A stretch of 51,088 nucleotides of DNA from NCBI GenBank assembly GCA_026393835.1, contig JAPKZK010000034.1, positions 1 through 51,088 on the forward strand, written 5' to 3'. The translations under genes and the position numbers were made by a program. Of this stretch, positions 1-9,000 are shown one piece after another (the stretch's first letter is position 1; the number at the start of each line of letters is the position of its first letter). The notes under the pieces are model-generated. The model searched no databases, was not told the origin of the DNA, and was given only the letters and a program-made list of their open reading frames with translations. Source of the DNA: Candidatus Aminicenantota bacterium. Lineage in GTDB: Bacteria; Acidobacteriota; Aminicenantia; UBA2199.

Positions 1-11
1 TTTTTCATCAT
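1..11 (-). CDS. Start of an out-of-window gene (first codons only)
   Basis: An ATG at 11-9 is preceded on the minus strand by GGAG with a 6-nt spacer (positions 18-21), and the frame reads Met-Met-Lys before leaving the window. A TATAAT-like box lies about 35 nt further upstream, near 44-49. The product cannot be named. A long frame crossing the adjacent 21-bp array ends in a TGA that overlaps this ATG (ATGA), which could mean translational coupling, but that frame may be spurious. Confidence 0.5.
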
Positions 12-120
12 GTTTGTCTCCTTTTATATTTGATGTATATTATATTTTTGCCCTTATTACCCTGTCGGCAAAGGGCATTACTTCTTTCCAAAGTATTCTT
101 ACTGCCTCTCAAATTTTCCC

Positions 121-393
121 AACCGCTCAAAACTCTTTCCCAACCGCTTAAAACTCTTTTCCATCTGCTCAAAACTCTTTCCCCACCGCTTAAAACTCTT
201 TCCCATCCGCTCAAGATTCTTTCCCAACCGCTTAAAACTCTCTCCCATCCGCTCAAAATTCTTTCCCAACCGCTGAAACCTCTTTCCCAACCGCTCAAAG
301 GAGTCTCCCAACCACTTAAAAGAGTCTCCCACCCACTCAAAAGAGTCTCCCAACCCCTTAAAAGAGTCTCCCAACCCCTTAAAAGAGTCTCCC
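121..393. repeat. Tandem array A, about 13 units of 21 bp
   Basis: About thirteen consecutive 21-bp units follow a pattern like AACCGCTTAAAACTCTTTCCC, with variation in the middle; the last four or five units share an AAAAGAGTCTCCC half. Because the unit is a multiple of three and lacks stops, three overlapping frames stay open. On the minus strand these read heptads such as SGWERVL (frame 8-523) or LGKSFER (frame 99-374). Neither frame has a convincing ribosome binding site, so coding is undecided. The 8-523 frame does end in an ATGA overlap with the gene starting at 11, which keeps a coding role possible. Confidence 0.85.
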
Positions 394-586
394 CAGTGCG
401 GCCACTAATTTGGTTTAGATTTAATATACCTAATTGTATCCTTTTTCCCCAGCCCGGTGCATTTTTTAGAGTTACCTCATTTGGGTCCTGTTCAGCAAAG
501 GTGCTTATTGGCTTACGAATCAATATTAGTAAAGCTAGCGGGGAATTTTTCAGCGTTCCCTTACTTTGAAGAATTTTGAAAAAAAT

Positions 587-631
587 CTGCCGGAAACTTA
601 AAGCACGGAAGGGACGGAAGGGGACCGGCAG
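587..631 (-). terminator. Possible rho-independent terminator
   Basis: On the minus strand CTGCCGG pairs with CCGGCAG across a 31-nt loop and is followed directly by ATTTTTTT. It lies downstream of the RHS tip-module array and array B. The long loop makes it a weak candidate. Confidence 0.35.
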
Positions 632-786
632 AAAAATCCTCTAAAAAGAATGAGATACCGTATCCAGATAAATCCATTGTTCGTCTCCTTATTAAATTGA
701 TATATTTTAGATTTCAATTTAGTTGCGTTTATCCTGGTAAATCATAGATATGGTTTATAAGTAGCCTTATAAGACGATTCATGAGC

Positions 787-1101
787 AATGTTTGCATGTT
801 CATGTGGACCATTTGCACGTGTAAGTGTATCATTTGCGTCCAAATGTGCATCGTTCGAGTTTGCCTACGCCCTATTGGCGCCTAAATTCGCATCATATGA
901 TTGTGATTTTGTACCATGTGCGTATTTATTCGCAGCATATGCGCACAATGTTGCGTCATTTGTGAAATACGCTGCGCCATTTGCGTATTGTTTCGCATCA
1001 TTCGATTGTGTATGTTGACCATTTGGGTACGATTTCGCATCGTTTGCAATTTCAAGTGGGCTATTCGCACGTGCAAGCGCCTCATTTGTGAATGCAGCAC
1101 C
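787..1101. repeat. Tandem array B, about 15 degenerate 21-bp units
   Basis: Fifteen consecutive 21-bp units can be laid end to end from 787 to 1101. Most begin like NNCATTTG and end like TTCGC, for example GCCATTTGCGTATTGTTTCGC. The sequence family is unrelated to array A but has the same period. A minus-strand frame (882-1118, TTG start) reads heptads with Met in a fixed position (RNNTQMA, QRISQMT). Plus-strand frames read Phe/Ala/Cys heptads. No ribosome binding site supports any frame, so I list it as a repeat. Confidence 0.8.
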
Positions 1102-1102
1102 T

Positions 1103-1122
1103 GGGATTGATCGCGCAATCCC
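1103..1122. repeat. Perfect 7-bp inverted repeat at the edge of array B
   Basis: GGGATTG and CAATCCC flank a 6-nt loop immediately beside the last array unit. It could be a small hairpin or a boundary mark of the array; the function is unknown. Confidence 0.4.
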
Positions 1123-1161
1123 TGTAAATACTCGCGCCGGCCTTATATTTGATCTTACATT

Positions 1162-1515
1162 TTATGTAATTGTTCCGGTAGGGGGTGTAATGCCCCGCGC
1201 AAGCGTCGGATGTGAGGTTGATTTACCCTTGTGGTTATATTTTAGGGCCGCGTTTGAATCCGCCCCGGCTCCCTTTTGATTTGTCAGGCTGCCGGTTGGA
1301 TGATTTCTTGCTTGTCCCTTTTTTCTACTCCAGTTCGGTGCGGCTGTTGGGGCCGTAGCCCCCAATATATTATTCAAGAAATTGGCGACCTGCTCGCCTA
1401 GAGTCAACTTGCTGGAGGGATTAAAATACTGAAGAGCGAAAATAATTCCGAATTTATCGCTAGGCAAGTCCTCGTAGCTATATGCCGAATATGAGATTTC
1501 TAATAAGGAGTCCAT
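1162..1515 (-). CDS. Orphan RHS C-terminal tip fragment, copy 3 (degenerate)
   Basis: A 117-residue frame opens with MDSLLEISYSAYSYEDLPSD and matches the C-terminal tip of the RHS protein at 3366-5849 (from its Met724) up to APNW. After that it diverges into an unrelated basic/polar tail (SRKKGQARN...), so it looks like a decayed or recombined copy. The ATG overlaps the stop of the preceding small membrane protein by 16 bp, exactly as in copy 2. About 115 bp here (near 1334-1460) are nearly identical to 2383-2498, showing a recent duplication. No separate promoter is visible. Confidence 0.6.
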   Translation of the reverse strand: MDSLLEISYSAYSYEDLPSDKFGIIFALQYFNPSSKLTLGEQVANFLNNILGATAPTAAPNWSRKKGQARNHPTGSLTNQKGAGADSNAALKYNHKGKSTSHPTLARGITPPTGTIT

Positions 1516-1829
1516 TTTTTTGTCTCTGAGTGATAGGTGCATGACTCGCCTAATGTTGTCCCAAACCATATAAAATATTTATCGGAATCGATCCTTTTAT
1601 AAAATACCGGTCCCCTCTCATCCATTACTTCTCCGATATCATCTAAAGACTCTGGGAGTACACCTCGAAATCTCCTGTAGTCCTCAATTTTTTGAATTAT
1701 CTCATTCCCTTTTTTGAATTTGCTGGTGTAGTCACAACAGTCCCAGGGGCGGAGAGCATTATAAATAAACCATGTCAGAAACAGGCAAATCATCAGGGAA
1801 ATAAGCAAAATGCGGTATTTTTTTTTCAT
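1500..1829 (-). CDS. Small membrane-anchored protein, putative immunity paralogue 4
   Basis: This 109-residue protein has one N-terminal membrane segment (about residues 6-24) and then an exported domain. Shared motifs are GNEIIQKIEDYRR, LPESLDDIGE, GPVFYKRID and GESCTYHSETKKW. Three more paralogues lie in this locus. The start is the ATG at 1829, where the paralogues align; a longer upstream frame reaching 2027 is an artefact of the repeat unit. Placement directly after RHS tips suggests an immunity role; the spacing of KIE, Y and LP(E/D)SL also recalls type II pseudopilins. The function is inferred from context only. Nine A residues follow the ATG. Confidence 0.7.
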   Translation of the reverse strand: MKKKYRILLISLMICLFLTWFIYNALRPWDCCDYTSKFKKGNEIIQKIEDYRRFRGVLPESLDDIGEVMDERGPVFYKRIDSDKYFIWFGTTLGESCTYHSETKKWTPY

Positions 1830-1899
1830 TGTGTTTCTCTTACTTGACGAAACTTTCCAGCCAAAGGAGATAACATTTCTGCCTGTCCCATTTAAATCC

Positions 1900-2235
1900 C
1901 TACCCCACCGGATAGGTGGTCCATTTTTTTTTCTCTGAAGAATACAAACAAGAACTCCCCAATGTTGTGCCAAACCATATCTCATATTCGGTATCGTACT
2001 TTTGATAAAATATTGGTCCCCTCTCATCCATTACTTCTCCGATATCATCTAACGACTCCGGGAGTACACCTTTACATCTCCTATGGTCCTCAATTTTTTG
2101 AATTATCTCATTCCCTTTTTTGAATTCTTCGGAATATTCACAACACTCCCAGGGCCGGAGAGCATTATAAATAAACCATGCCAGAAACAAGCAAATCATC
2201 AAAGAAGTAATCAATATGCGGTATTTTTTTTTCAT
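1900..2235 (-). CDS. Small membrane-anchored protein, putative immunity paralogue 3
   Basis: This 111-residue paralogue has the same N-terminal hydrophobic anchor (about residues 6-24), the GNEIIQKIEDHRR and LPESLDDIGE motifs and a GSSCLYSSEKKKW C-terminal motif, ending in WTTYPVG. It starts 10 nt after RHS tip copy 2, which is the tip-then-immunity order of polymorphic toxin loci. Like two siblings it carries an A9 run right after ATG. Two Cys before the exported domain and one in the SC motif are conserved and may form a disulfide outside the cytoplasm; this is inference. Confidence 0.7.
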   Translation of the reverse strand: MKKKYRILITSLMICLFLAWFIYNALRPWECCEYSEEFKKGNEIIQKIEDHRRCKGVLPESLDDIGEVMDERGPIFYQKYDTEYEIWFGTTLGSSCLYSSEKKKWTTYPVG

Positions 2236-2245
2236 AGTACTTATC

Positions 2246-2563
2246 CTATTTGAAAAAATATTCCATCCATCGGATGAATAGTCGCAGTTTTACTTCATCT
2301 TCGCTTGTGTACATCGGGGTTGTAGTTTTATTAGTCAGGCTTGGTAAATTTTCAGTCACGGTCTTTGGCATCGTGTTCCAATTCGGTGCGGCTGTTGGGG
2401 CCGTAGCCCCCAATATATTATTCAAGAAATTGGCGACCTGCTCGCCTAGAGTCAACTTGCTGGAGGGATTAAAATACTGAAGAGCGAAAATAATTCCGAA
2501 ATTATCGCTGGGCAGGTCCTCGTAAAAATATGCTGAATATGAGGTTTCTAATAAGGTGTCCAT
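2246..2563 (-). CDS. Orphan RHS C-terminal tip fragment, copy 2
   Basis: These 105 residues are co-linear with the last about 104 residues of the RHS protein. The frame starts at MDTLLETSYSAYFYEDLPSD, continues through FNPSSKLTLGEQVANFLNN, LGAT and APNWN, and keeps the acidic C-terminal region (TSEDEVKLRLF). It lacks the RHS core, so it is either a free small protein or a silent cassette that can recombine with the full-length gene. Its ATG sits inside the last codons of the preceding small membrane protein (EWTPY stop), a 16-bp overlap that falls on a short sequence also present in the parent gene. Confidence 0.65.
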   Translation of the reverse strand: MDTLLETSYSAYFYEDLPSDNFGIIFALQYFNPSSKLTLGEQVANFLNNILGATAPTAAPNWNTMPKTVTENLPSLTNKTTTPMYTSEDEVKLRLFIRWMEYFFK

Positions 2564-2889
2564 TCTTTTGTCTTAGAGTGATAGGTGCACGATTCCCCTA
2601 ATGTTGTACCAAACCATATTTCATAGTTAATGGCATCGATCTTCTCGTAAAATATCGGCCCTCCTTCATCGCATGTTTCTCCAATATCTTCTATCGACTC
2701 CGGCAATTTCCCTTTACACTTCCTGTATTCTTCAATTTTTAGAATTATTTCAATTCCTTTATTGTACCTTGAAGGCCAATCACAGCAATCCTTTTCACGG
2801 AAAAAGTTAAATATATACCATACCAAAAATAGGCCTATTAATAGAAAGATCGTCAGAGAAATAAGCAAAATGCGGTATTTTTTTTTCAT
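2548..2889 (-). CDS. Small membrane-anchored protein, putative immunity paralogue 2
   Basis: This 113-residue protein has an N-terminal membrane anchor (residues 6-28) followed by GIEIILKIEEYRKCKGKLPE, SIEDIGE, GGPIFYEKID and GESCTYHSKTKEW. A good ribosome binding site (GGAG, 7-nt spacer) precedes the ATG. The 60-70 bp ahead of it are nearly repeated ahead of paralogue 4 (1830-1893 against 2890-2955), so the duplicated unit includes spacer, small gene and tip. Predicted topology puts the soluble domain outside the cytoplasm, where an exported RHS tip would act. Confidence 0.7.
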   Translation of the reverse strand: MKKKYRILLISLTIFLLIGLFLVWYIFNFFREKDCCDWPSRYNKGIEIILKIEEYRKCKGKLPESIEDIGETCDEGGPIFYEKIDAINYEIWFGTTLGESCTYHSKTKEWTPY

Positions 2890-2969
2890 GGAATTTCTCC
2901 TATTTGATGAAACCTTTCAGCCAAAGGTGATAACATTTCTGCCTGTGCCATTAACTCAAAGCCCCTGTA

Positions 2970-3335
2970 CTAGCGCCATATTTTAGTATCCGAATGATAA
3001 GTACAGGATTCCCCTACTGTAAATCCCATGCTAAATGATACGATATATACATCCTCATCCGGATTGATTTTTTCGTAATATTGGGAATCGATCTTGTTAT
3101 AATATATCGGCCCTTCCATTTTTGTTTCTTCTCCGATATCTTCCAATGAGTCGGGCAATTTCCCGTGGCATTTCCTGTAATCTTCAATTTTTTGGATTAT
3201 TTCATTCGCTTTTTTAAATTCAGGGTAATTTTGACAATATTCCCTGCCCCGAATATACTCATATACATACCATATCAGAAAAAGGCATAAGCCCAGTATG
3301 ATAAATAAAATAATGAATTTTTTTGTTTTTTTCAT
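2970..3335 (-). CDS. Small membrane-anchored protein, putative cognate immunity protein of the RHS tip
   Basis: This 121-residue protein is the first gene after the full-length RHS gene (30-bp gap). It has a hydrophobic N-terminal segment (residues 8-26), ANEIIQKIEDYRKCHGKLPD, SLEDIGE, GPIYYNKID and a C-terminal GESCTYHSDTKIW. It is the most divergent of the four paralogues, with an insertion before the final motif. No strong ribosome binding site is visible, so it may depend on coupling to the RHS gene. Immunity is inferred from position; no motif proves it. Confidence 0.7.
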   Translation of the reverse strand: MKKTKKFIILFIILGLCLFLIWYVYEYIRGREYCQNYPEFKKANEIIQKIEDYRKCHGKLPDSLEDIGEETKMEGPIYYNKIDSQYYEKINPDEDVYIVSFSMGFTVGESCTYHSDTKIWR

Positions 3336-3365
3336 TTTATTCGTCCATAGTTCAAAAAAGTTTCC

Positions 3366-5849
3366 TTATCTATAAAGTGCCTTTAACCACTGAAAGAACA
3401 CCCGTAGTTTTTCTTCATCTTCGCTCGTGTAAATCGGGGTTGTGGTACGATTAGTTTGGATGGGTGGATTTTTAGAATCGTCTTTTGGAATCATGTTCCA
3501 ATTCGGGGCGGCTGTCGGGTCCGTGGCACCCAATACATTATTCAAAAAATTAGCGACTTGCTCGCCTAAGGTGAGCTTACTTGCCGGATTAAAATACTGA
3601 AGAGCAAAAATAATTCCGAATTTATCGCTTGGCAAGTCTTCGTAGCTATATGCCGAATGGGTCGAGACCAGGGTATCCATTTTTTCTTGCATATATCCTT
3701 CTTGCATTGCTTCGCCGCCGGGGGACATAATCGCGTCCCTGGAAATTTGCAATTGTGCGGCGAAATCCATAAAAGGAAAGAAACTGTTTCCCAGGAGCCA
3801 TTTTGCGTTTTCTTTCTGTATTTTGTAAGTATAAGCACGTCCGGCGTAAAACAAGAAATGGGACATATCGATCCAACCGCCCTTCCTGGTGTATATATAG
3901 CGACCTTTTATCGTATTAAAAGGCTCTGTACTAGCGGGAAGAGGCCGTGGAAGAGGCGGCTTCAAGGACAATTTGATTTTCCCCAAATATAGCAACGTAT
4001 TCGAAGCCTGCCCCCCAATCGATAGCCCAACTTTATTTTTTGAATTATTCATTGCATTGACGATATCGGCCACCACCCCAGCAAATTCTTGTACGGGTTC
4101 GAGGCCGAAGGGATCGGTGAAATTGACGGGATTACTATTGAAACCCTGGTAAAGATTCATGGAATCCTGGTAGCCCATGGCGTCGGTTTGCAAAAATCTT
4201 CCCATTGTCGGGTCATACATCCGGTTCCTGAAATAATACATATTGCTCTCCGGATCATACAACCTCCCGTGCCACAATATTTTATTGCCGATGATGGAAG
4301 ATTCACGTTTTACCGGGTTCGCGGGGTCGGTCAAGTAGTCCATAAACGTCGGCATCCCGTAAATATCATAGCTTACCCTTTCAACGAGTTTCCCTTCTTT
4401 ATCTGTAATGGCGGTTACCGACCCGATGGCATCGGTATGAAAATAATAATCACCCGCATAAGGACCCTGGAATATCGTCATGAAAATAATTTCATCGACG
4501 CCGTTTCCATAGACATACTGCCTGGTTACCTGGTCGTCGCCGTCCCGCTCCTCGATCATTTGCTGCCCGTCATAATAATAATGGGTGACTTTGCCGTTTA
4601 CATTCGTTTCAACACGCCTATTGAAGGGGTCGAATTTATAGTCGGCTTTGTTGTACACATCTTCATAATGAACAAGATTGTTCCGGTAATCGTAGGTAAA
4701 TTTCTGGGTGCCTTTCCGCCTTACATTGCCATTCAAATCATAGTCCAGGGTCCATTCACCGAAGCGGGTATATTGGTTTAATTGATTGACTTCCGTGGTT
4801 ATGGTTTGGGGAGGGGGAGGGGGCAGGGCGGGGGCATCGGGCGTCATTTCGGGTAATGCGGCATTAGCGGCGATCATTGGGTTAACGGAATTGATGCCGG
4901 TTATGTAGTCGCCTAAAATCCCCGGATACTTCGGGCGTGGAATTGTCGGTCGAAAAATGGCGGGCAGCGGCGCAGAGGGCAGCGAAGCCTGGAAACGCTC
5001 CTTTCTCCTATTGTTCATAGCCATTACAAAAGAGAGCAACGGGTCATTCTCCAGGGCAGTTAAGGGATCGTCAGGCACCTGGGGCGGCGGGATAAATGCC
5101 GATTTTCTCTGTCCAGGCTCGCTTTTTTTGGCCTGGGCCAGTTGCTCCCCGGGCTTTATATCCGATATCGTCTTGATTTGCTTGATATATTTCTTCTGAA
5201 TATCGAACCAGAGGATTTTCTCTTCGTCACCCTGTTTCTTTATTTCCGCCGCATCAAGGGAAGAGAGTTTTCCGTTGGCGATCATGCTTTCGAGGTATTT
5301 AGCCAGGTGAAAATCGGGTACGCGGTGTTCCTGGTAAATAATGGCATCGCTGGCTTTATTGTATCTATAAATGATTTTGATTAAATCTTTTTTTCCGCGA
5401 AATATAGTGCTTATGTCTTTTTCCAGCTCTTCAAAGCAGTTATCGGTTTTATAATATTTTAGGGCGACAAATTTATGCATCCGTTCCACGGTATCATACA
5501 GGCCAATGGCGATTTTCAATTTCCCGGCATCCCGGATATTGATGCCGATGAAGTCATTATATTGTTTGGCGTAACGGCCGGGGACTTTATCGTGCTGGGT
5601 AGTATTCCAGAAATCCTGTCCGTCAATGGTTCGGATAGATACGATAAAACCGGTATTATTTTTTACCTTTGGGTCGTTGTTGTATTCTTCTTCCGAATGG
5701 TAGACCTTGAAAGGTTTTTCCAACTTAAAATTTTCAAAGGTATCGTAAACATAAATTTCTTTCTTGACGCTGTTCCCGGGAAAAATGGGCAGGCTCAGGG
5801 TCGCGAAAAGTAAAATTGCGGTTAGGGTTATCTGGCTTTTTAGGTTCAT
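3366..5849 (-). CDS. Secreted RHS-core protein with polymorphic C-terminal tip
   Basis: This 827-residue protein begins with a Sec signal peptide (MNLKSQITLTAILLFATLSL). Residues about 25-230 are unassigned, about 230-350 are proline-rich (PPPPP), about 355-590 carry a few YD-type repeats and a typical RHS core ending RNRMYDPTMGRFLQTDAMGY...NPVNFTDPFGL, and a variable tip follows. It is much shorter than classical Rhs proteins, which have dozens of YD repeats, and has no PAAR or VgrG link, so export is probably Sec-dependent. The last about 104 residues (YEDLPSDKFGIIFALQ, LGATDPTAAPNW) recur twice downstream as separate frames. The start is the ATG at 5849 with GGAGG 5 nt upstream; the in-frame GTG at 5855 overlaps that site. 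The toxin activity of the tip was not recognised. Confidence 0.85.
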   Translation of the reverse strand: MNLKSQITLTAILLFATLSLPIFPGNSVKKEIYVYDTFENFKLEKPFKVYHSEEEYNNDPKVKNNTGFIVSIRTIDGQDFWNTTQHDKVPGRYAKQYNDFIGINIRDAGKLKIAIGLYDTVERMHKFVALKYYKTDNCFEELEKDISTIFRGKKDLIKIIYRYNKASDAIIYQEHRVPDFHLAKYLESMIANGKLSSLDAAEIKKQGDEEKILWFDIQKKYIKQIKTISDIKPGEQLAQAKKSEPGQRKSAFIPPPQVPDDPLTALENDPLLSFVMAMNNRRKERFQASLPSAPLPAIFRPTIPRPKYPGILGDYITGINSVNPMIAANAALPEMTPDAPALPPPPPQTITTEVNQLNQYTRFGEWTLDYDLNGNVRRKGTQKFTYDYRNNLVHYEDVYNKADYKFDPFNRRVETNVNGKVTHYYYDGQQMIEERDGDDQVTRQYVYGNGVDEIIFMTIFQGPYAGDYYFHTDAIGSVTAITDKEGKLVERVSYDIYGMPTFMDYLTDPANPVKRESSIIGNKILWHGRLYDPESNMYYFRNRMYDPTMGRFLQTDAMGYQDSMNLYQGFNSNPVNFTDPFGLEPVQEFAGVVADIVNAMNNSKNKVGLSIGGQASNTLLYLGKIKLSLKPPLPRPLPASTEPFNTIKGRYIYTRKGGWIDMSHFLFYAGRAYTYKIQKENAKWLLGNSFFPFMDFAAQLQISRDAIMSPGGEAMQEGYMQEKMDTLVSTHSAYSYEDLPSDKFGIIFALQYFNPASKLTLGEQVANFLNNVLGATDPTAAPNWNMIPKDDSKNPPIQTNRTTTPIYTSEDEEKLRVFFQWLKALYR

Positions 5850-5900
5850 ATGCACCTCCGTTTTGGTACAGAATATTTTGGAGCTCGAATGGTAATGGAC

Positions 5901-5929
5901 ATTATACTGTGTTTGTTCTTGAAAAACAA
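5901..5929 (-). promoter_or_regulatory. Sigma70-type promoter of the RHS gene
   Basis: TTGTTT (5924-5929), a 17-bp spacer and a perfect TATAAT (5901-5906) read on the minus strand. About 45 nt separate the -10 box from the ATG at 5849, so this transcript has a leader with a GGAGG site, unlike the leaderless promoters elsewhere in the window. Confidence 0.7.
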
Positions 5930-6040
5930 TAGATCGCCTTTATTGGTCATTTTTTCCCGGGTATTGCTTAATCGTGTGTTTACATGGGTTTTTCTAGCCA
6001 CAGATGGTTCAGATTTTCACAGGTTGTTTTTTCTTCACGG

Positions 6041-9000
6041 CTACTCTTCAATTTCAATCTCGTCGATTGCTTTCATTAGCCGGTCTGTTTCGAACAATGC
6101 CACGATAATCTTTTGGTAGTGTAATATGTCTTCGAAACTTAATTCCCGGTCTTTCCGGTCTTTGAGCCATTTTTGCGCAGGCTGATAACCGCCGATGTAA
6201 AACTCCCAGGCAATCTGGGGCACGTTTTCAAAATACTGTTGATCATTGATCCATACTTTATTGTCTTCGTATTTTATTTTGCCCACTACATTTGAACCCT
6301 CTTGCGGGTAGGTGGTAATGTATTTCTCAACGATGGGGCTTTCCAGCAGGTGGATTTGCCGTAATTGGCCGCCAAGAGCCACTAATTGCCAAAAGGTTTC
6401 GACGTCTTTGGGGTAAGGGACGCGGGGGAAATCGATTTTTAGGAATTCTTTGTATTTCTCGCGGTAGGTTGGGCTGTGCAGAACCGCGTAGATATAATCC
6501 AGGATATCGATGGGTGTAAAGGACGCAAAGGTGTCCGCAGTGGTTTCTTTTTCATTGGTGAAGCGCAAGCCCAGTTTCTCCGCCATTTGCCCCACAATCT
6601 TCATATCCAGGTTCGGGGTTCTTTCGGTGGTTTCGAGTAAGGTTTTTTGCTTGCCGGTTTCGGGGTAAAGGTAGAGGGGGAAAGTTGATGGTCCGCCTCT
6701 CCTAAACATATTTGTATCGGTCAGCACATTTGTAATATAGACACAATCAAAATAATTCAAATTAGCTGCTTGAGCTTGAGCAACCAGGATTAACCCCAAA
6801 TTGTCTCCACATTTAAGATGTTTCATCCCTTTTTCACGAGCACGATCAATTAATAGCTGATCATAATAAATATATCTCCAATCAAAAGGTCGATATAACA
6901 TTTCGTTAATAAAAGATTTTTTATAGATGCCTTTATTACGTGCTTCAACCATACTCCAATTTGGATTATCTTCTAAATCCAATTGCCTACGGATTTCATC
7001 ATCAGGAGTAGCTAAATTATAAAACCTTTCAATGCGGTTCGATAATCCGGTAACATCGAAATCAATTACAAAATGATCCCGGTGTGTCTTAATACCGCTG
7101 CTCATTAACTGGAAAAAATCTGGTACCCTGAACCCTTTACAATAATTTTCAAAAATATCGAAATCCTTTTTTACAAAATAGTAATCGGGAGGTTTTACTT
7201 CTAATTTCTGCCAATCGATATTTGTCAAAGTGCTATCAATCAACGTATCATTTTTGAATTCTCTTTTTCCTTGTAAATCGAATTGAAATACCTCACCTAA
7301 TTGGCTTTCCTTTTTCTTTCCTGTCTTGATAAAGATATTGATGCTTACGCCCTGCATTATGTCAAATATATTTTGGTCCGGGGAGCCATCGGGTGCGGTT
7401 TCTTTCTTCTTGGAGTTGCCGTGCAAATCCAGGATGTATATCTTATCAAAACTTTCCAATAAATGCTTTCGCATTTGTCGATGGATAAGGCCGTCGATGA
7501 AACCGTTGTTGGAAATATAAGCCAGGACACCTTCGCCGTTTTTATCGATAAAGTGTTGCCCGAAACGGATAAACTTGATATAGTCATCCGACAGCGGTTG
7601 GATATTCCGTTCGTTCAAGTCCTTTTTATAGTCAGCCGTCAATCCTTCAATCCAATCGCTCTTATTTGTGCTGCTTATCGAGTACGGCGGATTACCCAAC
7701 ACCACCATCACGGGCGTATCTTGTTTGATGCGGTGCGCCTCATTGGCTTCGGCGCTCAACCAATCCACAAATAACGTTTTTTTATACTCCACGATCTCTT
7801 CCAATGAATTGGTCAGATAAATTCTAAACCGCTGCTCCTTTTTAGGCTTGAAACCCGTTTCACTCAACAGCATCTCCAATTTCAGATACGCCATGGCATA
7901 CGACGCCATGAGCAACTCAAATCCGTTTAACCTGGGTATCAAATGGTTTTCCACATAATTGCTCCAGATGCCCTGCTGCCCTTGAAACCGGTCGTAAATG
8001 AATTTTACTACTTCGGCCAAAAAAGTTCCTGTGCCGGCGGCTGGGTCCAGTATTTGCACCCGGTGCACCTCCGGGTCTGTTTTGGTTTTGGAAGCGTCGG
8101 CCAAACCCATGGGTAAATTGAATTCGGTTTTTAGAATATCGTCTACCGCACGAACGATAAAATTCACCACCGGCGCCGGCGTGTACCAAACCCCCCTGGC
8201 TTTACGCACTTTCGGGTCATATTCCGCCAAAAAAGTCTCGTAGAAATGAATGACGGGGTCGTTCACCTGGATTGTACCCCCAAGTTCATTGAGCAAGTAA
8301 TTGACATTGGTGGCCCTGAATATATCGGCCAACGCATCCACTATCCACTTGAGACGGTCGTCCAAATCATATCCGGCTATGTATTGAAACAATTTCCTCA
8401 AAAACGGGTTGGATTTGGGGATAAGTTCGGCCGCTTCCTGCCTTGAAAAAGTCTTTAACGAGGGGTCCTGCAGCCGGGCGGCAAACATCCCGTAAGCAAT
8501 GGTTTGCGCATAAATATCGGCAAACTCCTTCGGCTTTATATCGTGGATCAGGATTTCCTTGAAGGCATTCATTTGCTCTTTGATCGTACTGTCTTCCTTG
8601 TTTTTTTCGTCGCTGTTCAAGGCGCTTTCAATAACCAGGGAAAGCAACCGGGCTTTTGCCGCCATCATTACCGCTAACTTTTTCGGGCTTCTAATGGTCT
8701 GGCCTTTATAGGCGATGAAATCTTCGATAAGGTCGGTAAAGGCTTTGAAATTTTGAGGTAATGGAACAATGGCTCCTTTTTTGATTTCCGCTATCCTGGT
8801 GGAGGCCACAAACTCACCGTCCTTGTAACGCCGGAACTCCAGGTAGTCGGTAAACACCAGGTTCTCTAATGAGGAACGGTAACGATCGAATTGTTCCGTT
8901 AAGGCTTTACCGCTTAAATCGACGCCGATGTCTTTGGCTTCGATATAACCGATGGGAACATCTTTTTTGGTAATCACATAATCGGGCGCGCCGCACTCGA

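Noticed and set aside
30..569. Plus-strand 179-residue frame reading QPLKTLS heptads
   Set aside because: It exists only because 21-bp units without stops keep all frames open; no ribosome binding site or family support was seen.
121..1101. CRISPR arrays
   Set aside because: Both arrays are direct tandem repeats of 21-bp units without unique spacers between conserved repeats, and no cas gene is present.
1500..2027. 175-residue version of small membrane protein 4
   Set aside because: The first 66 codons run through the end of the previous gene and the repeated spacer; paralogues align from the ATG at 1829.
4089..4781. 230-residue plus-strand frame inside the RHS gene
   Set aside because: It is a shadow frame opposite a well-supported RHS core; its translation shows no domain or start signal.
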